Source of the DNA: Odontocerum albicorne | Lineage: Eukaryota; Arthropoda; Insecta; Trichoptera; Odontoceridae | Direction: 5' to 3' | Length of the DNA stretch: 64,000 nucleotides | Assembly: GCA_949825065.1 (NCBI GenBank) | Contig: OX463859.1 | Location: forward strand, 29,963,847-30,027,846 | Part shown: positions 31,966 through 41,856 of the stretch, piece after piece | How positions within the stretch are numbered: the stretch's first letter is position 1 | Layout: the number at the start of each line of letters is the position of its first letter | Translations under genes and position numbers: made by a program | Notes under the pieces: generated by a model | What the model was told of the DNA's origin: nothing | What the model saw: the letters and a program-made list of their open reading frames with translations, nothing else | Database searches by the model: none

Positions 31966-32080
31966 TGATGATATGTATGTATGCCTAGTTCGTTGGAAAA
32001 AATGCCATCTGGCAATAAGCCTGCCAGATTGTTATACAAGGAAATGTTAAGAAATAAATAGGCCACTCGATAAATACAAC
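31966..32080 (+). repeat. J1/SINE-B-type 3' tail fragment
   Basis: ttggaaaaaatgccatctgg then caataagcctgccagattgt and an aagaaataaata tail. It is the same tail shared by J1 LINE and SINE-B, here without a recognisable body. 32081-32240 is unassigned. Confidence 0.55.
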
Positions 32081-32240
32081 ATTTTATTGTGTTATTAAAA
32101 TAATTCGTGACAGGTGGTAAAAAAAGCATATGTGAAATTTGTTCGTATTTTTATTTGCATATGTGAGCACAAATAATGTTTAAAACTAAATTTAATAATT
32201 TGCAATATTTGCTACAGTATATTAGTCACAACTGACACAT

Positions 32241-32312
32241 GGGGATATAGCTCAGTGGTAGAGCATTCGACTGCAGATCGAGAGGTCCCCGGTTCAAACC
32301 CGGGTGTCCCCT
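32241..32312 (+). tRNA. tRNA-Cys (anticodon GCA), copy 2
   Basis: Identical over all 72 nt to the copies at 15360 and 35522, with a complete cloverleaf, GCA anticodon at loop positions 34-36, intact A and B boxes and no intron. A strong Pol III terminator (a run of nine or more T) begins within six bases of the 3' end. The upstream flank (aactgacacat) is not shared with the other copies. Confidence 0.97.
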
Positions 32313-32389
32313 GAAATTTTTTTTTAGAATTTTTCAGTTTTAATCAAGCCAATTAGGTCAGTTTTAAGACAGTTAAGTTCAATACATTC

Positions 32390-32620
32390 AAGACCCACGC
32401 TGTTATCGAGAACGAAAAGAGTTCTCATTCAGCGCGATCTACATTAGAAGATCGAAATATTATTTATTTTCTATAGTGACGAAGAATAAAGGGTCCCTTT
32501 CTACGAGGGTGACACGTCTGAGTATAAAAGGAATAGAAGCGACGACGAACTTATGTTAAGATCCGACGTCATGGGAGAAGGAAACTCTAAAGTCAGCTTG
32601 AAACTAGTTCCAAAGTCAGA
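32390..32620. repeat. SINE-D copy
   Basis: acccacgctgttatcgagaa, attcagcgcgatctacatta, gaagatcgaaatattattta, then gaagcgacgacgaacttatg and gatccgacgtcatgggagaa. A short inverted pair (gagaacgaaa/agttctc) lies near 32409-32430. Confidence 0.55.
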
Positions 32621-32689
32621 AGTCATTGCTTTAATATTTACTACAATAGCGTTTTAATATTAATGCATACATAATTACCATCACGACGC

Positions 32690-33150
32690 TTCCCTACTGA
32701 AGTAGGCAGAAGGGACAGAACGATAGAGTTTCCTATCTCGGCACACATTTTTCGCCTCTTCCATTTTTCGCCTCTTCACATCCATATACCTTCTCACACA
32801 GCTCCTACGATTCCTCTTACTTTTTATTTTTCCTTCTTTCAAAATATCGCTCACTTGATTCAACCATATATTCCTTAGTCTTTCTGTACCACGCCATGCA
32901 CTCACATATTGTTTGTTTTTTTTTTGTTATTCTTTCTTCATTCATTATTTTCACGTGCTCAAACCATCTCAGAATGCTCTTCTTCATCGTACTCAACACA
33001 TCATCCTGTTCACATTCATCACTAATCACTCAATTCTGCATTAAGTAATAGATTGTCATTTATCCATCGCAGCACTCTCATTTCTACTACATTTATTTGG
33101 CTACATTTATTTATCTACTAAAATACTAATCATCTTAGCAGATTTTGAAG
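32690..33150 (-). mobile_element. L-A LINE 3' end, relatively well preserved
   Basis: The minus strand reads MISDECEQDDVLSTMKKS, then ILRWFEHVKIMNEERITKK (the RWFGHVERM block). After a shift it reads RGTERLRNIWLNQVSDILKE and CVRRYMDVKRRKMEEAKNV, and it ends KLYRSVPSA. These are the C-terminal landmarks of the L-A family. No catalytic RT domain remains. Confidence 0.75.
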
Positions 33151-33155
33151 CTATT

Positions 33156-33605
33156 GAATACTTGACTGGGAATTGCTGTACCATGCTTTTAAGTCATATT
33201 GAATACTTGACTGGGATTTGCTGTACCATGCCTTTAAGTCATATTGAATACTTGACTGGGAATTGCTGTACCATGCCTTAAGGCCATATTGAATACTTGA
33301 CTGGGAATTGCTGTACCATGCCTTTAAGTCATATTGAATACTTGACTGGGAATTGCTGTACCATGCCTTAAGGCCATATGGAATACTTGACTGGGAATTG
33401 CTGTACCATGCCTTTAAGTCATATTGAATATTTGACTGGGAATTGCTGTACCATGCCTTTAAGTCATATTGAATACTTGACTGGGAATTGCTGTACCATG
33501 CCTTAAGGCCATATTGAATACTTGACTGGGAATTGCTGTACCATGCCTTTAAGTCATATTGAATACTTGACTGGGAATCGCTGTACCATGCCTTTAAGTC
33601 ATATT
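33156..33605. repeat. 45-bp tandem repeat, 10 copies
   Basis: The unit is gaatacttgactgggaattg then ctgtaccatgcctttaagtcatatt. Two alternating variants (tttaagtcatatt and ttaaggccatatt) recur, which suggests a higher-order unit. Noncoding. Confidence 0.95.
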
Positions 33606-33658
33606 TAAAAATAAAACGATGTTTCTTAATTTGAAGACTCGATTTTATATTTTTTTGG

Positions 33659-33730
33659 CACCAACAGGAATCGAACCTGAAACTGCCGTGTGGAAGGCAA
33701 ACGTTTTACCGACTACTCTAGAAGTTTGAC
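33659..33730 (-). repeat. tRNA-like SINE head
   Basis: The reverse complement has agtcggtaaaacgtttgcc and the B-box-like caggttcgattcctgttgg, preceded by a T-run on the plus strand. The acceptor stem does not pair, so it is not called as a tRNA. The interval 33731-34190 contains a decayed L-A scrap near 34040-34160 and otherwise nothing recognised. Confidence 0.6.
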
Positions 33731-34194
33731 TCATCAAAAGTCATCACGTAATTTCTCAGTTAAAGTAAACAATCATAAAATAGGAAATGTAAAATGAATT
33801 CGTCATAAGTGTTGGGGTGAAGTGTTACCTCGGGAGGGTGGTTCTAATTAGATGAGGGAACCCCACCCTGCGATGGCGAAACCGGGGTGTTAAATCTAGT
33901 TTCATTTCTCAACTAATTGCCTAGTTAATAAACTACCGCAGTTACATTATACAATGGTTATAATACTATCACGTTTAATACTTATACAATACAATACACG
34001 GGTTAAAGTAAATTGTGTCTGACATAAGGTAGAAAATAAATACGTGCATAATAACATACCACCAGATTCGTTGTCGGGGTAGGCAGAAAGGAAAATGCGC
34101 TCAACTTTGCAAACACATAATGCTTCTTTCGCATGTTCCACATCTATGCATCTTATAATAATGTTCTTTTTTTCAAAAATTTAATAAAATAAAT

Positions 34195-34450
34195 CTGTGG
34201 CGTTATGGTAGAAGTTGATATGTCAGTTTTTTTGTCATTTTGTGTTTATTCTCCCAATTTATAGAAAATATTTCTCAGCATGTTGTGGCAAAATTTGGTG
34301 TCAGTCATTATCCAAACAAAAGATATATTGTTTGGAAAAACTTTAAAAAATGCTTATTTGTACTGATTTTAACAGCTTATCAGAGTTAATATTGCTTCTC
34401 AAGTAAACTAAGGTAAAACGGGCATATCAACTTCTGCCATAACGCCACAG
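34195..34450. mobile_element. MITE, 256 bp, 28-bp TIRs, AAAT target duplication
   Basis: The left TIR (34195-34222) starts ctgtggcgttatggtagaag. The right TIR (34423-34450) is its reverse complement with a single mismatch (27 of 28). The element is flanked on both sides by aaat (34191-34194 and 34451-34454). The interior is AT-rich and noncoding. The 4-bp duplication does not match mariner (TA), hAT (8 bp), piggyBac (TTAA) or Harbinger (3 bp), so the superfamily is open. Confidence 0.85.
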
Positions 34451-34494
34451 AAATAACAACATAACTTAACAGTTATTTTGTATTTACCACTATT

Positions 34495-34562
34495 TTATTT
34501 GAGTTCACTACCGGTTTCAAAGACCTCCGTCTTCCTCGTCAGGTGAAGATGAACTAAATTAT
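34495..34562 (-). mobile_element. Diverged PLE 3' terminus fragment
   Basis: The plus strand shows cactaccggtttcaaagacc and ttcctcgtcaggtgaagat. This is the same order as the PLE terminus (accggtttcaaggctttcac ctcatc ttcaggggag), but diverged, so it may be a different PLE subfamily. 34563-35300 is AT-rich with a J1/SINE-B tail scrap (ggtttgaagaaattgatgta, agcaataagtccggtaaatg) at 34962-35010 and otherwise unassigned. Confidence 0.45.
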
Positions 34563-35304
34563 GTCTAAAGGTAGACGATTACGATCGATATTAGCACGAT
34601 TTATAATAACAGTTGACTATGTTTGTGATTTTTTTATGTAAATTTGTTGAAAATGAACTATTTCTTTCAATATGTTCAGGAAATTTAAATTCTTTTAGAT
34701 TTTTGGAAATCGTTTTACAATTGTGGGAAATCAAGGTAACTTATTTGATTGTAAGTCTTCTATGTGATGTCTCGTGGTTAAGTATCCATACCTCCACATG
34801 TACATACCATCGCAATTTATCTAAGTACACTAAGTCTTTTAATTTGTAATTTTTTTGTACTCAAATTTAATCAAATACTCGTATCTATATATATTTTATA
34901 TAAAATCTATAATATTATTATTAAATAGTTTATTATTAATCTATCCAAGATTAGTTGATTGGTTTGAAGAAATTGATGTATAGCAATAAGTCCGGTAAAT
35001 GTACCTTGTTTAACCATGTACACAAAATAATTAAATTTAAAAAAAAAAAACACTTTAAATTCCCAGTCGAGTCGGTAAACCCTATTTCGACAGAACGTTT
35101 CGGGTAGCGGAATCTCTTCTATGGAACAGTCAGCCATCCTCCCTGAGACAAATCTCCAAATTGAAAAAAAATTTCGGTAGACTTGAAAAGTCACTTGTCT
35201 TTTTTATATTTTTAGTAAGTTAATAGTTGAGCTAGTGAAGCGCTCTTCGGAGGGATTTTAATGTTTACGAAACAGCACTATATCAAATTATCGTAAAAAA
35301 AATT

Positions 35305-35425
35305 GATGTATGATAGTGAAACGTGGATGTGAAAAATACTAAAAGGAGCCGAATAAATGCTTTAGAAATGCGAGCACTGAGAAGAATACATGAGAGATCA
35401 ATGCATGACAGAAGGAAAGTATAGT
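35305..35425 (+). mobile_element. L-A LINE fragment
   Basis: tgatagtgaaacgtggatgt, gaaaaatactaaaaggagcc, gaataaatgctttagaaatg, cgagcactgagaagaataca. It is the NAVEMRVLRR block region of L-A. Confidence 0.6.
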
Positions 35426-35521
35426 TGATCACAGCATGCTTTGTGATTAAATTATTAGATGTGTCAATAAAATTAAATTAAATTTTAACAAAATACGAAA
35501 TACTAAAAAAAGATAACCTTC

Positions 35522-35593
35522 AGGGGACACCCGGGTTTGAACCGGGGACCTCTCGATCTGCAGTCGAATGCTCTACCACTGAGCTATATCCCC
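35522..35593 (-). tRNA. tRNA-Cys (anticodon GCA), copy 3
   Basis: Sequence identical to the other two tRNA-Cys genes, with full cloverleaf and intact internal promoter boxes. On the minus strand a T7 run follows about 10 bases after the 3' end, suitable as Pol III terminator. It is 3.2 kb from copy 2 and in the opposite orientation. Flanks differ from the other copies. Confidence 0.97.
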
Positions 35594-35599
35594 AACTGT

Positions 35600-36129
35600 C
35601 CTAAGCGATACGTAATCATTTTATGAATAATTGTCTCTTTGGTTCTCGCGCCTTTGTTGATTTTCTTTATTTAAACAACGTACGATCGACTTCGACCGTT
35701 AAAATACAAATAACTTATAAAAAATTATATACATTAAAACATTATTAATATTACTTGTGCAAAATTATAATCAGAAAGAAGTACATACATACAACCACAC
35801 AACAAGCCAAGGCTTAGAAGGCCTAAAGCCGTATCCTGTGCAGGTACAATAGGTACATACACAAAAAATAATATAGGTTTAGAAAATTTTAAAAACAAAC
35901 ATAATTTTTCTCATATGATTCATCTACTCTTCTCGTTTCGCAGAACTCCATTAGAATCTCACCGTGACGCCTACAGTATATCATGGTTCGAATTCTCAAA
36001 ATGGCTCAGTGAAAGTACATTTATAGGTATTAAAACTGTCTCAAAATATGTCCGAGCCAGCAGCATACTCATCATCTAATAGTTAGATACAAACAAGGTA
36101 GGGGGAGTTGTAATAGTTAGTACTACAAC
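35600..36129. other. Unassigned spacer left of the 51-bp array
   Basis: AT-rich sequence with acatacatacaaccacacaa and a short inverted agttagtactacaactctcc-type repeat near 36095-36140. No gene or repeat family was recognised. Confidence 0.4.
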
Positions 36130-37965
36130 TCTCCCACTACTCGAAGATGTTCAGAATCTTGCATACCAATACATACTAAAATCTTGTACTTCTCGAAGGT
36201 ATTCGGAAACTTGCATACCAATACATCCTGAAATCTTGTACTTCTCAAAGATATTCGGACTGTTGCATACCAATACATCCTTAAATCTTGTACTTCTCAA
36301 ATATATTCGGATTTGCGCATACCAATACATCCTGAAATCTTGTACTTCTCAAAGATATTCGTAATTGTGCATGCCAATACATCCTGAAATCTTGTATTTC
36401 TCAAAGATATTCGGAATTTTGCATACCAATACATCCTGAAATCGTGTACTTCTCAAAGATATTCGGACACTTGCATACCAATAGATCCTGAAATCGTGTA
36501 CTTATCAAAGATATTCGGACACTTGCATACCAATAGATCCTGAAATCTTGTACTTCTCAAAGATATTCGGACACTTGCATACCAATACATTCTGAAATCT
36601 TGTACTTCTCAAAGATTTTGGGAATTTTGCATACCAATACATCCTAAAATCTTGTACTTCTCAAAGGAATTCGGACTCTTGCATACCAATACATCCGAAA
36701 ATATTGTATTTCTCAAAGATACTTATATTATGCATACCAATACATCCTGAAATCTTGTATTTCTCAAAGATATTTGTATTATGCATACCAATACATCCTG
36801 AAATCTTGTATTTCTCAAAGATATTTGTATTATGCATACCAATACATCCTGAAATCTTGTATTTCTCAAAGATATTTGTATTATGCATACCAATACATCC
36901 TGAAATCTTGTATTTCTCAAAGATATTTGTATTATGCATACCAATACATCCTGAAATCTTGTATTTCTCAAAGATATTTGTATTATGCATACCAATACAT
37001 CCTGAAATCTTGTATTTCTCAAAGATATTTGTATTATGCATACCAATACATCCTGAAATCTTGTATTTCTCAAAGATATTTGTATTATGCATACCAATAC
37101 ATCCTGAAATCTTGTATTTCTCAAAGATATTTGTATTATGCATACCAATACATCCTGAAATCTTGTATTTCTCAAAGATATTTGTATTATGCATACCAAT
37201 ACATCCTGAAATCTTGTATTTCTCAAAGATATTTGTATTATGCATACCAATACATCCTGAAATCTTGTATTTCTCAAAGATATTTGTATTATGCATACCA
37301 ATACATCCTGAAATCTTGTATTTCTCAAAGATATTTGTATTATGCATACCAATACATCCTGAAATCTTGTATTTCTCAAAGATATTTGTATTATGCATAC
37401 CAATACATCCTGAAATCTTGTATTTCTCAAAGATATTTGTATTATGCATACCAATACATCCTGAAATCTTGTATTTCTCAAAGATATTTGTATTATGCAT
37501 ACCAATACATCCTGAAATCTTGTATTTCTCAAAGACATTTGTATTATGCATACCAATACATCCTGAAATCTTGTATTTCTCAAAGATATTTGTATTATGC
37601 ATACCAATACATCCTGAAATCTTGTATTTCTCAAAGATATTTGTATTATGCATACCAATACATCCTGAAATCTTGTATTTCTCAAAGATATTTGTATTAT
37701 GCATACCAATACATCCTGAAATCTTGTATTTCTCAAAGATATTTGTATTATGCATACCAATACATCCTGAAATCTTGTATTTCTCAAAGATATTTGTATT
37801 ATGCATACCAATACATCCTGAAATCTTGTATTTCTCAAAGATATTTGTATTATGCATACCAATACATCCTGAAATCTTGTATTTCTCAAAGATATTTGTA
37901 TTATGCATACCAATACATCCTGAAATCTTGTACTTCTTAAAGATATTCGAAATGTTGCAGACCAA
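36130..37965. repeat. 51-bp tandem repeat, ~35 copies, homogeneous core
   Basis: The unit is gcataccaatacatcctgaa then atcttgtatttctcaaagatatttgtattat. Copies from about 36720 to 37930 (roughly 24) are essentially identical; the one change noticed is gacatttg near 37535. Copies from 36130 to 36720 are diverged and vary in length. Because 51 is divisible by three and the unit lacks stops in several frames, both strands carry spurious open frames of 388-447 codons. These encode only a 17-residue repeat. Confidence 0.97.
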
Positions 37966-38156
37966 TACATCTTGCGGAATGTATTCTATGAAGACGAAAT
38001 CCATCTTATAGTTCTACTCCTCTCCGAAGGAATATTTCTCAGACACAAATTCGAAAGATACGATGGAGATATCCCATTAAGGGACTTGAATACAAAGAAA
38101 CATTATCATATACGATCTCGGAATATATTAAAAAATGTGATGCAGTATTACCAATG
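37966..38156 (+). other. Protein-like segment related to the 93-bp array unit
   Basis: The open frame from 37972 reads EDEIHLIVLLLSEGIFLRHK, FERYDGDIPLRDLNTKKHYH and IRSRNILKNVMQYYQW. Its middle part matches the phrase in the 17690-18123 repeat (LLLSEETSFKHGFK..YNGDFLLR), with conservative residue replacements. This suggests descent from a coding sequence. I do not recognise the protein. It is cut at 38157 by the hAT target site and may be a fragment of a mobile element or a lost gene. Confidence 0.35.
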
Positions 38157-38164
38157 GTCTAGAG

Positions 38165-38940
38165 CAGTGGTGGCGAACCTATGACCCGCGGGTCAGACAC
38201 TGGCCCACGGAGGCTTTTTAAATGACCCACGCGTTGATTTTTAAAAACTTATTTTTATATCATTAAAGAGAGAATATAAAAGAGGGTATAATCATTTTCG
38301 TGTGAAAAATTATTTTCATCAATGGATTTTGTAAAATCTACCAACAGAAGTAAACTTGGAAATGAATTGACTGCGAAATGCGTTAAACCAATGAATAGTT
38401 TCTTAATATTAGGTTCATATCCCGTATATGAACCTAGTATTAAGAAATTATCTGAAAATAAACAATAACAGATTTCACATTTAATATACTTTTATCAATT
38501 TTATTAAACGTACGCATATCTGTAACTTTGTTTATTCATAAAGAATATTTCATGATATACGAGTATGTACGTGCTTTTCTTTATTCTTTGTTCATTCAAA
38601 TACTCAGTGCAGAGGCGCCACGTGTCAAGAGGTGCGATAATTCATGGTATTCCCCCATTGATATCAATTTTTTGACGTCGGCCTCTATTTTTTGCTCTTC
38701 ACTTGCAAAAGTAAAAGTTGTAAACTAAAAAGGAAACGTTAAACTTTTTAGAGGATTTTAAAAGTGATAACCAAAAAAAAGGGTCAACCTCCGTTAACAA
38801 AATTTCGGTGTTTCCAAATTATTGGTACCTTTTTTACCACATCTTCCGCCCCCCCCTCACCCCTTTCTAAGTGACGCCCCTGACTTAGTGACCCACGGAC
38901 TAGTATTTGACCCACTTCTCAAAAACGTTCGCCATCACTG
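38165..38940. mobile_element. hAT-type non-autonomous element with 8-bp TSD
   Basis: Ends cagtggtggcgaac (left) and, inverted, cagtgatggcgaac (right) give 14-bp TIRs with one mismatch. Flanks gtctagag (38157-38164) and gtctagaa (38941-38948) form an 8-bp target duplication with one mismatch, as in hAT elements. The interior has repeated gacccacg/gaccc motifs near both ends and a 22-bp-stem hairpin at 38399-38447. No transposase frame exists in the 776 bp. Confidence 0.85.
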
Positions 38941-38944
38941 GTCT

Positions 38945-38998
38945 AGAACGTAGTCGAAAACCTCGTAGTCGAGGATCACCTCGCCACTCCAACGTCAA
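38945..38998 (-). repeat. SINE-A terminal fragment
   Basis: cctcgtagtcgaggatcacc and tcgccactccaacgtcaat match the left end of other SINE-A copies. It is interrupted after about 54 bp by the LINE fragment that follows. Confidence 0.6.
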
Positions 38999-38999
38999 T

Positions 39000-39440
39000 C
39001 TTGAGCTACTCTTCCACGTCGATTATGTGATCTTCTGTGAGAAAACAGCCCGATCCCAGAAGCGCACTCCCTCCCGCAGACGTCACAGACATGTACTCGT
39101 AGATACTGCTGAGCCGCCTGGTAATTTTGACGCATGTTCGCGGCACGCTGACTGTTTCTCACACATCTAGCCGTTGAGACGCCGTCAGCCCGAGAACAGA
39201 TCCATCCTCAACGGTCCTAAGGTACCTGCTCCCAGTCGTCAGGCACCCTGCACAAAGTCAGCGACTCTCGCAGACTGTTCACAAAGCGCTTTCTCTGTCC
39301 ACCAACTCTTGGCTTGCCCACTACTTTCCTGTGCAAGACGCGTTTTGAGAGTCTATGATCGGCCATGTCCGATCCATCGTAATTTCACCTTTACAACCAT
39401 ATCTTCTATAAGTTTGCAGTTGGAGCGTTGCAGTTGGACC
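39000..39440 (-). pseudogene. LINE ORF2 C-terminus with C2H2 zinc finger, decayed
   Basis: The minus strand, in broken frames, reads KLRWIGHGRS-like at about 39370, QAKSWWTERKRFVNSLRESL, then VPDDWEQ. Near 39085 down to 39005 it reads HVCDVCGRECASGIGLFSH followed by RRSHNRRG. The last part is a canonical C-x2-C-x12-H-x3-H zinc finger. Several LINE families that end with a 'GH..RM' block also carry such a C-terminal finger. Stops show it is inactive. The 87- and 94-codon plus frames here are shadows. Confidence 0.6.
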
Positions 39441-39937
39441 AAGACTTTTGTGACATGATGATAGACTTGGTATCTAATCTTTAGTTATCATTTAATTCCT
39501 GAATATCAATAACAGCCTCATTCATTCAAGTTTAAACCCAGTCATTCGTCTTCCTCCATTATACCTTGATCGGAGCGTTTAGAAGCAAGGAATAATATTT
39601 CCTTGGCATTCCCCAATGTGTCGTTGTGATAATGCCTTGTGACGGGCGGCTAACAAGCAGAGGAAACTAGTGCGGTCCGCTGTGACAACCGCCACTGGAC
39701 GGGGGTGGGGTGTGGGAGAGCTTCTTGGCCAGTACTTGTTAAACAGTGACTCCGTTAAAAGTTACATTCTATAGATTCTTTTTTTTTCATCTTTTGACTT
39801 AATTGTTTTTACCGAGTTTTGAAATAAATGTACCATTAGCGAATAGCAAGATGAGTCTATTTCGCTGAACGTATAAGAAAGGCCCAGACCTTTTGATAAA
39901 ATCTGATTTAAATGTATTTTAGTGAATCATGTAAATT
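39441..39937. other. Unassigned spacer with a small L-E scrap
   Basis: Apparently unique sequence. The only match seen is aaggcccagaccttttgata at 39881-39900, as in the L-E repeat (23600, 51900). No gene is supported. Confidence 0.4.
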
Positions 39938-39939
39938 AT

Positions 39940-40495
39940 AATTTGTTTTATCAAACACTGTTTATTCAACTTTTTGTAACGGTATAACCCTACCGGTTTC
40001 AAGGCTTTATCCTCATCCTCAGGGGAGCACAAACAAAGCTGAATTCTGTTCGAACTGAGATCCTTTGAAAAGAAATTTTGTGAACACAAATCCGTCTTAA
40101 CAAATCCTCTAATTTATTCTGAAATGGCTAATCATTGTCACCGTGAAAATCATACTTTTTCTATCGATGATGCCAAATTCTTACATATCAGTAGTAACGG
40201 AAATAAATTGGACAGATTAGAGGCCCTAGAAATATCCAAGTAATCCATCGGGATGGGCATCTGGCAATGTCAGTACATCGAGGTGAACATCTGGCAAACA
40301 CATATATACCAAGAATCTCTCCGCTGCTCGCGGAGATCGTCACATGCCTCCCTCAGCCCTCAGTCCCCAACCCAAATGTCCCCAGCCGTTAGAAGCGCGT
40401 ATATCGGTACCAGCTCGAACATAATTCAGTCTTGTTTGTGCTCCCCTGAAGATGAGGTGAAAGCGTTGAAATCGGTAGGGTTATAAACTATAAAC
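39940..40495 (+). mobile_element. Penelope-like element: inverted 3' terminus followed by truncated PLE body
   Basis: 39940-40045 is the PLE 3' terminus in minus orientation. From about 40062 the plus strand reads a decayed GIY-YIG-domain region homologous to 44195-44560: EMANHCHRENHTFSIDDAKF, then LHISSNGNKLDRLEALEIS. It then runs to the 3' terminus again at 40430-40490 (tgctcccctgaagatgaggt, gggttata). The two termini are therefore inverted around the body. Frameshifts after the LEALEIS part make it inactive. Confidence 0.8.
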
Positions 40496-40529
40496 AATAC
40501 ATGAATCGTGTAAATTTTTCACGTTTCAC

Positions 40530-40860
40530 TTTTTATGACAGAATACGGAATGTAGTGATTAGGGATGAATGTGAACTTAAGGCTGATGTGTTGAGTAAGA
40601 TGAAGAAGAGCACTGTGAGGTGGTGTGAGAACGTGGAATGAAGGAATGACGAAAGACTAACTAAACAAATATACAATGCAAATGTGAGATGGGGTAGAAG
40701 AAAACCAAGGATAGTATTATTGAATCAAGTGTATATTTTTTTGGAAGTCACCGTAAGAAGTGTGGGAAGGTGTACGGGTGTAGAAGAGACGAAAGTTGTA
40801 TGTCGCCCTCTCCTCTCTGCCTACTCCGACAGTGAGACAGTGTGATGGTACGTATGCTTT
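40530..40860 (+). mobile_element. L-A LINE 3' end
   Basis: gaatgtagtgattagggatg, ttgagtaagatgaagaagag, gtgaggtggtgtgagaacgt, atggggtagaagaaaaccaa, attgaatcaagtgtatattt, then gtagaagagacgaaagttgt and ctctcctctctgcctactcc. This is the standard order of L-A landmarks, with stops. Confidence 0.65.
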
Positions 40861-40904
40861 GTTTTTCGTAATCAATGAACGAGATTAGACTGGAAAACGA
40901 GATA

Positions 40905-41856
40905 CTAGGCGTATCCAGAAAGTAAGTGTACTGAGGCTCTCACGACCGGATGGATTTTATTTTCGACATGTTGGCTACACTTCCAAGTAGCCTGACCCTT
41001 CCCCTCCGCAACGAGATCGGTTCGAGGTCAGTATGTTGAGAAGTGTCGACGCGACAACACGTTTCGTGAAAAATGTCAATCCAATCTCCCGCTAAGTGCG
41101 AAATAAATAATGCCGGGCAAGAGTTTTTGAGGCGCTGCAAACTCCATGGAGATGAATTTCTCCGCTCCATCGTTACTGGAGATGAAACTTGGGTTGCACA
41201 CTACACGCCTGAAACCAAAAGGCAGTCTCAACAGTGGCGTCACACCTCTTCACCCTCCACCAAAAAGTTCAAAACCACAATTTCAGCCAAGAAAATCATG
41301 GCATCCGTGTTTTGGGACTGTCAAGGCATAATTTTAATTGAATATATCCCTCAAGGGGAGACCATCAACTCTGCAAGATACTGTGAGACCCTAAAAAAAT
41401 TGCGGAGGGCGATTCAGAATAAGAGGAGAGGCATGCTGACAAAGGGAGTCTGCCTGCTGCACGACAATGCCAGACCACACACGGCCAACGCCACGAAGGA
41501 ACTGCTCGCCTCGTTTAAATGGGATGTCCTGAACCATCCCACGCATTTCCCTGACCTAGCACCTTCAGATTACTATCTCTTTACTCCCTGAAGCTGCACA
41601 TGGGTGGAAAAAAAATTTCAACTGACGGGAGGTAAAAGAGGAGGTGGAGAAGTGGACGGAGGGGTTGGCGGGAAACTACTTCGAGGAAGGCATCAAAAAG
41701 TTGATACCCCGCTTCACCACCTGCATTGAGAGGAATGGCGAATATGTCGAAAAATAGCTTACATATGTACTACGGTAACCGCGTAATTTTTTTGTTTAAA
41801 TAAAAAAAATTGTAACCTACAAAAACTCAGTACACTTACTTTCTGGATATGCCTCG
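40905..41856 (+). mobile_element. mariner M2 element, copy A (952 bp, 5' coding part deleted)
   Basis: TIRs are of the form cgaggcatatccagaaagta (left copy ctaggcgtatccagaaagta), flanked by TA at 40903-40904 and 41857-41858. The element carries the catalytic half of a mariner transposase. The N-terminal HTH region is missing, so the left 170 bp after the TIR is mostly noncoding. A second, truncated copy lies at 59117-59691. Confidence 0.9.
41073..41757 (+). pseudogene. mariner M2 transposase, DD34D catalytic domain, frameshifted
   Basis: The open frame 41073-41591 contains SIVTGDETWVAHYTPETKRQ (first catalytic Asp), ISAKKIMASVFWDCQGIIL, LLHDNARPHTANATKEL (second Asp) and FPDLAPSDYYLF (third Asp). 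Exactly 34 residues separate the second and third Asp, the DD34D signature of mariner. A frameshift at about 41585 breaks the C-terminus. Out of frame it still reads like LKLHMGGK and ends near 41757. All three catalytic Asp are intact, but the DNA-binding N-terminus is lost. Confidence 0.92.

Noticed and set aside
36661..38011. Overlapping open frames of 388-447 codons on both strands
   Set aside because: They translate a 51-bp tandem repeat whose unit has no stop in several frames; a repeated 17-residue peptide in four frames at once is not evidence of a gene.
41073..41591. Functional mariner transposase
   Set aside because: All three catalytic Asp are present, but the DNA-binding N-terminus is missing and the frame breaks before the natural C-terminus.
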